Origin: Nocardioides sp. WS12
Lineage (GTDB): Bacteria > Actinomycetota > Actinomycetes > Propionibacteriales > Nocardioidaceae
DNA length: 64,000 bases
Reading direction: 5' to 3'
Assembly: GCF_014108865.1 (NCBI RefSeq)
Contig: NZ_CP053928.1
Coordinates: forward strand, 806,001 to 870,000
A program made the translations under genes and the position numbers. Under the pieces are notes generated by a model that saw only the letters and a list, made by a program, of their open reading frames with translations, was not told the origin of the DNA and ran no database searches. Positions within the stretch are counted from its first letter, which is position 1; each line of letters begins with the position of its first letter. Shown here one piece after another: positions 51,015 through 59,264 of the stretch.

Positions 51015-52153
51015 GCCCGTTCCGCCGGCGGGGTGGCGGTGACACCCGGTGCGAACTTCGGGACGCGCACGATCACCTTGGTGCCGGCGCCGGGTGCGGT
51101 CTCCACGACCAGACCGTAGTCGTCACCGAAGGTCGCCCGCAGCCGTGCGTCGACGTTGCCCAGGCCGATCGAGTCGAGCGCCTCGTCGCCGGCGAGCGCG
51201 CGTCGTACCTTCTCCGGGTCCTCGCCGACCCCGTTGTCCTCGACCTCGATGACCGCCTCGTGCCCGCGGTCGTGGGCGTTGATCGTGAGGTGCCCCGCCT
51301 GCTCCACGCCTTCCAGGCCGTGGCGTACGGCGTTCTCGACGAGCGGCTGGATGCAGAGGAACGGTACGACGACCGGAAGCACCTCGGGCGCGACGTTGAG
51401 CGTGACCTGGAGCCGGTCGCCGAAGCGCGCCTGTTCGAGCAGGAGGTAGCGCTCGATGGAACGCAGTTCCTCGGCGAGCGTCGTGAACTCGCCGTGCCGC
51501 CGGAAGGAGTACCGCGTGAAGTCGGCGAACTCGACCAGCAGGTCGCGGGCCCGGTCGGGGTCGGTGCGGACGAAGCTGGCGATCGCGTTGAGGGAGTTGT
51601 AGACGAAGTGCGGGCTGATCTGGGCGCGCAGGGCCCGGATCTCGGCCTCGATCATCCGGTTCCGGTGGGCGTCGAGTTCGGCGAGCTCGAGCTGCCCCGA
51701 CACCCACTGCGCCACCTCCTCGGTGGCCCGCACCAGCCCGGCGGTCGTGCTCGGCGCGAACGCCTGCACCGTGCCGAGCACGCGGCCTTCGACGATCAGC
51801 GGACTCGCCACGCCTGAGCGGACCGGGCAGCCGTTGGTGGTGCACCCGAGCTGGCTGCGATCGACGGTGCGGGTGCTGCCCCGCTCGATGGTCAGCAGCC
51901 CGACCACGGCCGCCTGGTCGAGGTGGTGGTTGCCGACCCCGTCCCACGCCAGCACCGACTCGGTGTCGGTGATCGCCATCGCCGGCGTACCGAGCAGGTT
52001 CCGCAGGTGCTTCACCGCGCGCTCGGCACTCGCCGTCGTCAGCCCCTCCTGCAGTGGGGGTGCGGCCAGCGACGCCTGGTGCAGGGCCCGGAACGCCGCG
52101 CGGTCCGCGTCACTGCCCAGATGGCCCCGCCTCCACCACCCCGCGTTCCGCAT
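51011..52153 (-). CDS. LytS-type sensor histidine kinase with GAF-like input
   Basis: The 380-residue protein has no obvious membrane segment. The N-terminal half is GAF-like, with Cys-rich CTTNGCPVRSGVASPL. The kinase half has the His_kinase motif LRAQISPHFVYNSLNAIASF, LVENAVRHGLEG (N box) and GLGNVDARLRATFG (G box). It should sense a cytosolic or membrane-proximal metabolite and phosphorylate the LytTR regulator; the Cys pair could respond to redox or metals. Confidence 0.9.
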   Translation of the reverse strand: MRNAGWWRRGHLGSDADRAAFRALHQASLAAPPLQEGLTTASAERAVKHLRNLLGTPAMAITDTESVLAWDGVGNHHLDQAAVVGLLTIERGSTRTVDRSQLGCTTNGCPVRSGVASPLIVEGRVLGTVQAFAPSTTAGLVRATEEVAQWVSGQLELAELDAHRNRMIEAEIRALRAQISPHFVYNSLNAIASFVRTDPDRARDLLVEFADFTRYSFRRHGEFTTLAEELRSIERYLLLEQARFGDRLQVTLNVAPEVLPVVVPFLCIQPLVENAVRHGLEGVEQAGHLTINAHDRGHEAVIEVEDNGVGEDPEKVRRALAGDEALDSIGLGNVDARLRATFGDDYGLVVETAPGAGTKVIVRVPKFAPGVTATPPAERA

Positions 52154-52165
52154 CCGCCCATCGTG

Positions 52166-53332
52166 TCACCACACGGAGATCTCGGACGTTGTCGCGCCGG
52201 AGTAGCCGTAGGCATCACTGCGGATGCACGCGAATCGAGCCATCGTGGCCGGCCGGATCGGCACCGAGATCACCCGCGCGTCGTCTGCGCCGACGTCGCC
52301 CAACCGCCCCTCCGTTGCGAACCTCCGGCCGTCTGGAGAGAGCTCGACGACCTGGTCCACCGCCAGGAAAGGCGTCCGTACGACGACGCGCGACACCTTC
52401 AGCGCGCGGCCGAGGTCGACGCAGATCCGGCGATGGGACGGCGGTCGGCAGGCGGAGTCGTTGATGTCGCACTCGCCGGACAACCGCACCTGCACGTGGC
52501 TGTCGAGGTCGCCGTCGGTCAGTCCGCACGCGCCCTCGCCCCGGACCTGCCGTCCGCCGCGATCGGTCGTGCACGGTCGTCCGCGCGAGACCGGCACCGC
52601 TTTCGCGGTCGCCACCGCCGACGGCGCCGTGTAGACGAACGCGGCCCGCCCCCGCTTCGTCGAGGCGACCACGCTCACCCGCATCGCCTGGTCCTCGGTC
52701 ACCCACCCCGCCACCATCGCGCTGGTACGACGAAGGCCACTCGCCACCTCAACAGGTTTCGCGAACGCCGGCTCCCCGGTGGTGACGTAGACCGCGTAGC
52801 GCACCGCCTTGCCCTGGGGTCCGGTCAGTCGTGGCCACGTGACCCGGGTGCCGCCGGCGACCGGTGTCAGTGCCACCTTCGGCTCCCACAACACGAGGTC
52901 GGGGGCGCGCTGCGGATCAGTGCCGTTCGGGACGGACACCGCGGCGCTCGCTCCGCCCGGCCGTTGCCCGCTCATCGTCATCGCCTTGCCCTGCTCGACC
53001 TCGGAGGCCGGCACGCTCCACAGTCCGTTGTCCGCGAGGTCGGCGCGGTGGGACGTCGGGCACAGGCCCGCGTCGGGGATCAGGCAGAACACGCCGAGCG
53101 AGATCAGCCGCACGGACAGCAGCACGATGTTGTCGTCGAACGGCTGGGTCAGCGTGACCGAGCCACCCGGCACCGACTTCCCGGAGCTGTCGAGCAACCG
53201 TCCGTGGACCGCGCCGGCCGGGACCGCGCTCGGCACCACGACCGCAGGGGCAGGGGGACGCGACGGATCATCGGTCGTCGTACATGCGGCGAGGAGCAGC
53301 GCCGTCGCGGCCAGCAAGCACCGGCCGCGCAT
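52166..53332 (-). CDS. Lipoprotein with a discoidin (F5/8C)-like C-terminus
   Basis: The 388-residue protein has a signal peptide and lipobox (LLLAACTTT). Residues about 40-200 look like carboxypeptidase-regulatory/fibronectin-like beta domains (VHGRLLDSSGKSVPGGSV). The C-terminal 120 residues (ICVDLGRALKVSRVVVRTPFL, VVELSPDGRRFAT, ARFACIRSDAYG) resemble a discoidin-type lectin fold. Surface attached; ligand unknown. 9 bp after the methyltransferase gene. Confidence 0.72.
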   Translation of the reverse strand: MRGRCLLAATALLLAACTTTDDPSRPPAPAVVVPSAVPAGAVHGRLLDSSGKSVPGGSVTLTQPFDDNIVLLSVRLISLGVFCLIPDAGLCPTSHRADLADNGLWSVPASEVEQGKAMTMSGQRPGGASAAVSVPNGTDPQRAPDLVLWEPKVALTPVAGGTRVTWPRLTGPQGKAVRYAVYVTTGEPAFAKPVEVASGLRRTSAMVAGWVTEDQAMRVSVVASTKRGRAAFVYTAPSAVATAKAVPVSRGRPCTTDRGGRQVRGEGACGLTDGDLDSHVQVRLSGECDINDSACRPPSHRRICVDLGRALKVSRVVVRTPFLAVDQVVELSPDGRRFATEGRLGDVGADDARVISVPIRPATMARFACIRSDAYGYSGATTSEISVW

Positions 53333-53341
53333 GGCAGTGGC

Positions 53342-54238
53342 TCAGCGGAAGTCGATGAGGAGCATTCCGGAGTCGTCGTCGGCCGGCGGCTCGACCGCGG
53401 CCGCGACGGCTCCGACGGACACCGACTGGTCATCGGACTCCCTGGCCAGCGCGAGTGCGTCCGTCGTACCGCTCTCGGTCCGGATCGTCTTCGGCTGGAT
53501 GCCGACCACGGCGCGGAAGCACTCGGTGACGTAGGGCAACTGCATGCCGTCCATGCCGCGACCGAAGTCGTCGTAGAACGCGAGGACCTCCCGGATCCGC
53601 GACTCCTGGCCGGTGCGCTCGAGGGTGGCGACGTCGGCGAGCGAGCGGACCAGGTCCTGCACGGACGCGCGCTGGATGACCTGCCACTGCTTGAAGGCCT
53701 TCTCGTCGACCGGACCGAAGTACGGCGACGAGTCCAGTTCGTCGCCGATGCCGAGCCCGGCGACGTGGTGGCCGATCAGGTTGCCCAGGCGCTTGACCCA
53801 CGGGATCCGCTCGTCGCGCAGGTTGCGCACGACCGCGAGCGATCCGCCGCGGCGCAGGACGCGGGCGATCTCGGGCAGCGCCAACTCGTGGTTGAACCAC
53901 TCGTAGGAATTGCCGGCGATGACGAGGTCGAAGGTCGCGTCGGCGGCCGGGATCTCCTCGGCGTTCGTCTGCGAGACCCGCAACTCGGGGATCCGGTCGG
54001 CGAGCCGCTCCAGCATCCGCGGGTCGGGGTCGGTGGCGTGGACGTCGTGGCCGAGCGCGACGAGGTGCTCGGTCAGCTTGCCCGTGCCGGCGCCGAGTTC
54101 GAGGATCGATCGCGGCTGCTCACCGGTCAGCCACGCTACGGCCTCGCGCGGGTAGCCGGGCTGGCCGCGGTCGTAGGCCTCGACCACGTTCCCGAAGGAG
54201 AGTGCGGCCGTGGTGCGGGGGGTGGAGTCGGTAGCCAT
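53342..54238 (-). CDS. SAM-dependent class I methyltransferase
   Basis: The 298-residue protein starts at ATG 54238. Motif I is ILELGAGTGKLTEHL, with VHATDPDPRMLERL (acidic loop) and DLVIAGNSYEWFN (post II/motif II region). The first 30 residues (FGNVVEAYDRGQPGYP) and the rest match the UbiE/COQ5-like (Methyltransf_11) group that act on small molecules. Substrate unknown. Confidence 0.87.
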   Translation of the reverse strand: MATDSTPRTTAALSFGNVVEAYDRGQPGYPREAVAWLTGEQPRSILELGAGTGKLTEHLVALGHDVHATDPDPRMLERLADRIPELRVSQTNAEEIPAADATFDLVIAGNSYEWFNHELALPEIARVLRRGGSLAVVRNLRDERIPWVKRLGNLIGHHVAGLGIGDELDSSPYFGPVDEKAFKQWQVIQRASVQDLVRSLADVATLERTGQESRIREVLAFYDDFGRGMDGMQLPYVTECFRAVVGIQPKTIRTESGTTDALALARESDDQSVSVGAVAAAVEPPADDDSGMLLIDFR

Positions 54239-54287
54239 CAAGGCGAGGGTACGGCGACGAGCGGGTTGCGTCGCGCAGGCGCGGCGA

Positions 54288-54677
54288 TCACAAGGCGCGC
54301 AGCACGTCCGTGTGGGTGAAGTCGTCGCCCTTGAACAGCAGCGGCTCACCGCTCGCGGCGCTGAGCGCATAGGCGAAGCAGTCGCCGAAGTTGAGCTTGG
54401 CTGGCGAGCCGGAGCCGCGGCCGTAGCGGCGGAACGCGATCCGGGCAGCGCGCGCATGGGCTTCGGTGACGGCCACGAGACCGATCCCCAGCCCTGTCAC
54501 GATCGTGTCCAGTTCGGCCCCACCGGTGGGACCTCGCGATCCCTCAGCGCGCATCACCGCCTCCAGCCAGTTGGCCGTCGACATCTGACAAGCGGTCGAA
54601 CTCATCAGGTTCTTGAAGGATTCGGCCTCTGGTTCGGCGAAGAGAACAGCGAGCACCGCCGACGCATCGACGATCAT
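54288..54677 (-). CDS. vapC: VapC-type PIN-domain ribonuclease toxin
   Basis: The 129-residue protein has the PIN acidic residues: D4 (MIVDASAV), E39 (NWLEAV), D99 (NFGDCFAYAL) and D118/D119 (FKGDDF). It cleaves RNA, as in other VapC toxins. It overlaps vapB by four bases and is the second gene of the pair. Confidence 0.93.
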   Translation of the reverse strand: MIVDASAVLAVLFAEPEAESFKNLMSSTACQMSTANWLEAVMRAEGSRGPTGGAELDTIVTGLGIGLVAVTEAHARAARIAFRRYGRGSGSPAKLNFGDCFAYALSAASGEPLLFKGDDFTHTDVLRAL

Positions 54678-54946
54678 GCGGGGAGCCCTGTCACGGGGTC
54701 GTAGAGGTCGTCGTCGCTGAGGATGCGATCGGGTCCTGTCGCCTCGGGAAGCGCCGCGAACCGGATCTGGGCCTGATGGACGATGTCCAGCCTCCGCTGT
54801 CGATCGGCTTCGGCCGGGTCAACGCCGTACTCCGCCAGCAACTTCACCAGCGCCTCCTCGATCGCGCTGGTCTGCGTCTTGCCGGTCACGCGCGCCGCCT
54901 CGCGGGCAAGCGCATGCACGCGCTCGTTCTTGATGTTCAGGCTCAT
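54674..54946 (-). CDS. vapB: VapB-type antitoxin
   Basis: The 90-residue protein begins SLNIKNERVHALAREAARVTGKTQTSAIEEAL, a ribbon-helix-helix N-terminus of the Rv0623/PSK type, followed by an acidic, flexible toxin-binding tail. It should neutralise VapC and bind the direct repeats upstream. AGGAGGTCGGAC lies before the ATG. Confidence 0.92.
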   Translation of the reverse strand: MSLNIKNERVHALAREAARVTGKTQTSAIEEALVKLLAEYGVDPAEADRQRRLDIVHQAQIRFAALPEATGPDRILSDDDLYDPVTGLPA

Positions 54947-54967
54947 GTCCGACCTCCTCGAACCAAT

Positions 54968-55006
54968 CTACCTTCCACCTTCGACACGTTCTACCTTTCC
55001 ACCCTT
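54968..55006. promoter_or_regulatory. Direct repeats before vapBC and the divergent Fic-like gene
   Basis: CTACCTTCCACCTT (54968-54981) and CTACCTTTCCACCCTT (54991-55006) are repeats of the same unit, read on the minus strand as A-rich GGTGGAAGGTAG. A VapBC operator is likely. The site also covers the region just before the divergent Fic-like gene. Confidence 0.6.
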
Positions 55007-55007
55007 C

Positions 55008-55013
55008 TATCCT
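55008..55013 (+). promoter_or_regulatory. -10 element for a leaderless Fic-like mRNA
   Basis: TATCCT lies 7 bases before the GTG at 55020, the spacing of leaderless actinobacterial transcripts. There is no ribosome site before the GTG. Confidence 0.5.
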
Positions 55014-55019
55014 CTGCCT

Positions 55020-55748
55020 GTGAGCACCGATCCGCACGCCTGGCTGGTTTCCCTCGAAGGCGTGCCCTCGGGCTTCACCGCCGCCCGCGACGGCATTGAC
55101 GTCGTCCTGCGCGACCGCGGCCTGCGCCGCACCAGCCCCGAACTGACGGCCGAGTCGCTGCTGCGCGGTGCGCACGCGAGCGCCGTACTCGAGGGCTCGA
55201 CGTCGACGCTCGCCGAGGTACGGGCGGGCACGGGTGACGAGATCGCGATGGTCGCCGTACGACTGGCCACCGAACTGCTGTCCCTGATGCCGGTGCTGCG
55301 CCGCCAGCCGCTCCAGGCGCTCGCCCGGATGCACACGGTGGCCGCGCGCGGGGTGCTGCCCGACGAGATGTTGGGTCGTCCGCGTGACGAGGAGGCCGCG
55401 CTGAAACTGCGTGCCGTGGCCGAGTTGATCACCGCGCCGACCGAAGCGCCGGCCCTGGCCGTGGCCGCCGTGGTGCACGCCTACCTCGTCGCTGCGGCGC
55501 CGTTCGGTTCGCACAACGGCATCGTCGCGCGAGCAGCCGAGCGGCTCCTGCTCGCGGTCAAGGGCGTCGACGAGAAGTCGCTGATGGTGCCCGAGGCCGC
55601 CCATCTGGCGCTGCGTGCGGAGTACGAGTCGAACCTGCGGGGCTGGTCGCACGGTGGTCAGGCCGGCCGGCACGCCTGGCTGATCTACACGACCGAGGCG
55701 TACGCCGCGGCGGCCGAAGCGAGCCCGCTGGTGCGCGAGGCGGAGTAA
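55020..55748 (+). CDS. Fic-fold protein with a degenerate catalytic motif
   Basis: The 242-residue protein starts at GTG 55020 (leaderless). The Fic inhibitory-type helix is recognisable in ASAVLEGS, and a Fic-like core in VVHAYLVAAAPFGSHNGIVARA. There the expected HPFxxGNGRxxR reads APFGSHNGIVAR, so the catalytic His is Ala160 and the first Arg is Ile168; AMP transfer by the usual route looks impossible. Streptomyces SCO3559, called an oxidoreductase, occupies this place next to the HAD and Ssd genes, from memory. Probably a structural or regulatory Fic relative. Confidence 0.72.
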   Translation: MSTDPHAWLVSLEGVPSGFTAARDGIDVVLRDRGLRRTSPELTAESLLRGAHASAVLEGSTSTLAEVRAGTGDEIAMVAVRLATELLSLMPVLRRQPLQALARMHTVAARGVLPDEMLGRPRDEEAALKLRAVAELITAPTEAPALAVAAVVHAYLVAAAPFGSHNGIVARAAERLLLAVKGVDEKSLMVPEAAHLALRAEYESNLRGWSHGGQAGRHAWLIYTTEAYAAAAEASPLVREAE

Positions 55749-56042
55749 CTCCTCGGGACATGCAGATGGCACCCGAGTCAACGTATGTCTCGGGTGCCAT
55801 CGCGGACACGTGGGCCCATTGGTTACCAGGCGTGCACCATTTCAGCTGCCCCGGAAGTGTTCCGGGATGCAAGCGCCCAATTAGGAAGGGTAGATCGCCG
55901 CGTGGGTACCGGGATCACGTGTTGTCTGTGGAGTTGTTGATGTCCTTTGTACGCCGCTTCGGCGGCACCTTCAAGGGTTGTCTTTTCGGCCCGCAGAGAG
56001 AACTCTGGGGGGTTGGGGCGGGTTGCTGTTTCCGGTACGACG
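55749..56042 (-). ncRNA. Probable 6C/Ms1-like structured RNA (approximate limits)
   Basis: This 294-bp intergenic region lies directly downstream of the HAD phosphatase gene on its strand, next to the Fic-like gene. In mycobacteria the abundant RNA MTS2823/Ms1 lies downstream of the Rv3661 HAD gene, and 6C RNA is found at the equivalent Streptomyces site. On the minus strand the region has a CCCCCC run (complement of 56007-56012), a GCCGC-UUCG-type hairpin near 55951-55967, AU-rich gaps, and a perfect 12-bp hairpin at 55766-55800 that could be its terminator. There is no good reading frame. Ms1 binds RNA polymerase core. I cannot fix the ends or fold it. Confidence 0.5.
55766..55800. terminator. 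Perfect 12-bp hairpin between the Fic-like gene and the RNA region
   Basis: ATGGCACCCGAG (55766-55777) pairs with CTCGGGTGCCAT (55789-55800) around an 11-base loop. It follows the Fic-like stop by 18 bases and would close transcripts from either direction; no U-tract. Confidence 0.75.
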
Positions 56043-56852
56043 TCAGGCGCTGAACGCGCGTCGACGCGCGCCCACCCACACCACAGCGCCGACCGCGACG
56101 ACTCCTCCGACGGCCAGCGCAGCCAGGGTCGGTTTCGGTGGCGGCAGGTGCAATCGGGACTGCAGCGCGACCGGTCGGGTGAACGCCAGCACCGGCCAGC
56201 CGCGTGACGCGGCGACCTTCCGCAGCTCCTTGTCCGGGTTCACGGCGTGCGGGTGGCCGACGATCTCGAGCATCGGCACGTCGGTGATCGAGTCGGAGTA
56301 GCCCCACGAGTTCTCGAGGTCGTAGCCGACCTCCTCGGCGAGCTCGCGGATCGCGTTCGCCTTCTCCTCGGCGTACGCGTAGTACTCGATCTCGCCGGTG
56401 TAGCGGCCGTCCTCGACCTTGAGCCGGGTGGCGATGACGCGGTCGGCGCCGAGCAGGGCACCGATCGGTTCGACCACTTCGCTGCCGGACGTGGAGACGA
56501 TGATGACGTCGCGCCCCGCGGCGTGGTGCTCCTCGATGAGGCGGACGGCTTCGTCGTACACGAGGGGATCGACGATGTTGTGGAGCGTGTCGGCGACGAT
56601 CTCGCGGACCGTCGCGACGTCCCAGCCGGCGGTCAGTTGCGACATGAACTGGCGCATCTTCTCGACCTGGTCGTGGTCGGCGCCGCCGACCATGAAGACG
56701 AACTGGGCGTAGGCCGAGCGGAGCACGGCACGACGCGAGATGAGGCCGCCGGCCTGGAAGGGCTTGCTGAACGCGAGCACGCTCGACTTGGCGATGATCG
56801 TCTTGTCGAGGTCGAAGAAAGCCGCAGTGGGCGAAGTACCCGGGAGGGCCAT
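56043..56852 (-). CDS. HAD-IB phosphatase (Rv3661/SerB-like, differentiation-associated)
   Basis: The 269-residue protein starts at ATG 56852 and has HAD motifs: AAFFDLDKTII (I), VIIVSTSGSE (II), and GYSDSITDVPML (III). A C-terminal hydrophobic segment (TLAALAVGGVVAVGAVVWVGARRR) anchors it in the membrane. Orthologues sit next to ssd and the tad genes in actinobacteria. It dephosphorylates a small molecule, perhaps phosphoserine-like. Confidence 0.9.
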   Translation of the reverse strand: MALPGTSPTAAFFDLDKTIIAKSSVLAFSKPFQAGGLISRRAVLRSAYAQFVFMVGGADHDQVEKMRQFMSQLTAGWDVATVREIVADTLHNIVDPLVYDEAVRLIEEHHAAGRDVIIVSTSGSEVVEPIGALLGADRVIATRLKVEDGRYTGEIEYYAYAEEKANAIRELAEEVGYDLENSWGYSDSITDVPMLEIVGHPHAVNPDKELRKVAASRGWPVLAFTRPVALQSRLHLPPPKPTLAALAVGGVVAVGAVVWVGARRRAFSA

Positions 56853-56982
56853 GGCTCCATCGTAGGTCGCAGGGGTGTTCGAAATGTCCACTTCCCCTCC
56901 ACAACACGCCCTGGGGCCGGGCTGATCCACAGGCCCGGGGCGGTCGTGTGTGCCGGTGTCGGCGGCTGGCGAGAACCTCCGC

Positions 56983-58095
56983 ATGTCCAGAACCCAACCC
57001 CTTTCCCGTACGACGTCCACGCCCACCGTGGACGTCCCGCCCCTGGTGGTGACCGCCGATGAAGGCCTGCTCGCCGAGCTCCTGCCGCTCGCCGCCGCGG
57101 CGGATGTGGCGCCGACGATTGCCCGCGATCCGCTGGCCGCACTGACGACCTGGAGCCGCGCACCGGTGGTCCTGGTCGGTCCGGACCTGGCTCCGGTCCT
57201 TGCGGAGATCGGGCCCGAGAAGCGACCGCGCACCTACGTCGTCACCCTGCGCAACGTGCCGCACGAGCTGTACCGGACTGCGCTGACGCTCGGCGCCGAC
57301 CAGGTCGTCGACGTCGTGGGTTCGTCGGGCTGGCTGGTGGAGCTGCTCGCCGACCTCACTGAGCACCGCACGGATCGCGGGCGGGTGATCGGAGTGATCG
57401 GCGGCAGCGGAGGCGCCGGCTCCACCACCCTGGCCTGCGCGCTGGGCCAGTGGGCCGCACGGTCGGGACCGTCGGTCGTCATCGACTGCGACCCGCAGGG
57501 GCCCGGCCTGGACCGGATCCTCGGTGTCGAGCGCAACGACGGCTTCCGGTGGGACGCGCTGTGCCAGACCACGGGCCGCCTGTCGGCACGCGCATTGCGT
57601 GATGCGCTGCCGCGGCGCGGTGATCTCGGTGTCCTGTCCTGGTACGTCGACGGTCGGGTCCAGACGCTGCAGGCGTTCGCCGTGCGGGAGGCGCTGTCCG
57701 CCGCCCGCCGCGGGCACCGGGTGGTCGTCGTGGACCTGCCACGGTCCACGGACCCACTGATCGACGAGATCGCGTCGCGGTGCGACGAGCTGCTGGTCAC
57801 GACCTCGGCGAGCGTGGTGGGGGTGGCCGGGGCTGCCCGGATGCGGGCCCGGTTCGCGGACCATGGCGCGCCCGGCGTCGTACTCCGGGGGGAGGGGTTT
57901 GCGGCCGCCGACGTGCAACGGGCGGTCGGGTTGCCGGTCGTGGCGCAGATGCGCGACCAGCGCGGGCTGGACGAAGCGGTCGATCTCGGGCTGGGGCCGC
58001 TCCGCACGTTCCGTGGCCCGCTGGCGCGGGCGGTGGCGCGGATCCTGGGCGACCCGGCTGGCAGCGGCGTCACGCCGGGAGCGGAGGCGTCGTGA
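56983..58095 (+). CDS. ssd: Ssd/CpaE-like P-loop ATPase of the pilus cluster
   Basis: The 370-residue protein starts at ATG 56983. Residues about 30-120 are a receiver-like domain without the Asp; then a MinD/ParA-type P-loop, GVIGGSGGAGSTTLACAL, in a deviant form with GAGST. VIDCDPQGPGLDRILG and VVVDLPRS follow. It is the Ssd (septum site determining) family, tied to the localisation of Tad apparatus. Its stop overlaps tadA's ATG by one base. Confidence 0.9.
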   Translation: MSRTQPLSRTTSTPTVDVPPLVVTADEGLLAELLPLAAAADVAPTIARDPLAALTTWSRAPVVLVGPDLAPVLAEIGPEKRPRTYVVTLRNVPHELYRTALTLGADQVVDVVGSSGWLVELLADLTEHRTDRGRVIGVIGGSGGAGSTTLACALGQWAARSGPSVVIDCDPQGPGLDRILGVERNDGFRWDALCQTTGRLSARALRDALPRRGDLGVLSWYVDGRVQTLQAFAVREALSAARRGHRVVVVDLPRSTDPLIDEIASRCDELLVTTSASVVGVAGAARMRARFADHGAPGVVLRGEGFAAADVQRAVGLPVVAQMRDQRGLDEAVDLGLGPLRTFRGPLARAVARILGDPAGSGVTPGAEAS

Positions 58096-59264
58096 TGGCC
58101 GACGAGGTCACGGTGCTGGTCGAGGAGGTACGCCGCCGGCTCGCCGCGGTCGAGGGCTCCCTCACGCCCCACCGGGTGGCCGATGCGTTGCGTGCCGCCG
58201 GTCGGCCCGTGGGTGACGCAACGGTGCTCGCGGTCTACGAGGCGCTGCGCCGCGACGTCGTGGGTGCCGGCCCGCTCGATCCGTTGCTGCGCCTGCCGGG
58301 CGTGACCGATGTGCTGGTCAACGGGCCCGGCCCGGTGAGGATCGACCGCGGCAACGGGCTGGAGGAGACGGACGTCGTCCTGCCGTCCGAGGATGCCTGT
58401 CGTCGGCTCGCGCAGCGGCTGGTGGCCACCGGCGGTCGCCGCATCGACGACGGGGCGCCGTACGCCGACGTCCGCCTGCCCGACGGCACCCGCTGCCATG
58501 CCGTGCTCGCGCCACTTGCCCAACCCGGGACGGCGATCTCGCTGCGCATCCCGCGCCGCGGCGGCTTCACCCTCGACGAACTGCGCGTGGCGGGAGCGTT
58601 GAGCGACGAGGCCCACGACCTGGTCGGCCAGATCGTCATGGCCCGCCGGGCCTTCCTGGTCAGCGGTGGGACCGGCACGGGCAAGACCACGCTGCTCGCC
58701 GCGATGCTCGGAGCCGTCGATCCTGCCGAGCGGATCGTGATTGTCGAGGACGCCGCCGAGTTGCGTCCGGTGCATCCCCAGGTCGTCGGGCTGGAGGCGC
58801 GACCGGCCAACCTCGAGGGCGCGGGCGCCGTCGTACTCCGGGACCTGGTGCGGCAGGCGCTCCGGATGCGGCCCGATCGGCTGGTGGTCGGTGAGGTCCG
58901 CGACGCGGCGGTCGTCGACCTGCTGGCCGCGATGAACACCGGCCACGAGGGCGGGAGCGGCACGCTGCACGCGAACTCCGCGGCCGACGTCCCGGCGCGT
59001 GTCGAGGCGCTCGCACTCACCGCCGGTCTGGGCCGCGCGGCCGCGCACAGCCAGTTCGCCTCGGCGGTCGACCTCGTCCTCCATGTCGTTCGTGACCGCG
59101 TCAGCGGGCGGCGCAGACTGGGCCAGATCGCCGTACTGGAGAGGGATGCGGACGGTTGGGTGCGCACCGAACCCGCCGTGACCTTCGCGGACGACGGCAC
59201 TCTCGCCTCAGGTCCCGGATCGCGTCGCCTGCTGGACCTGCTCGACGGACGTGGTCGCGGATGA
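58095..59264 (+). CDS. tadA: Tad/CpaF secretion ATPase
   Basis: The 389-residue protein is a type II/IV secretion ATPase: Walker A GGTGTGKTTLLAAM (K197), the Asp box VIVEDAAELRP, Walker B region RPDRLVVGEVRDAAVVDLL and the His box GHEGGSGTLHANSA. Powers assembly of Flp-like pili. Coupled by overlaps to ssd and tadB. Confidence 0.94.
   Translation: MADEVTVLVEEVRRRLAAVEGSLTPHRVADALRAAGRPVGDATVLAVYEALRRDVVGAGPLDPLLRLPGVTDVLVNGPGPVRIDRGNGLEETDVVLPSEDACRRLAQRLVATGGRRIDDGAPYADVRLPDGTRCHAVLAPLAQPGTAISLRIPRRGGFTLDELRVAGALSDEAHDLVGQIVMARRAFLVSGGTGTGKTTLLAAMLGAVDPAERIVIVEDAAELRPVHPQVVGLEARPANLEGAGAVVLRDLVRQALRMRPDRLVVGEVRDAAVVDLLAAMNTGHEGGSGTLHANSAADVPARVEALALTAGLGRAAAHSQFASAVDLVLHVVRDRVSGRRRLGQIAVLERDADGWVRTEPAVTFADDGTLASGPGSRRLLDLLDGRGRG

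Noticed and set aside
55749..56042. A tRNA, tmRNA or SRP RNA in the intergenic region
   Set aside because: No CCA-type acceptor/anticodon pattern, tmRNA tag or SRP GGAA loop could be recognised.
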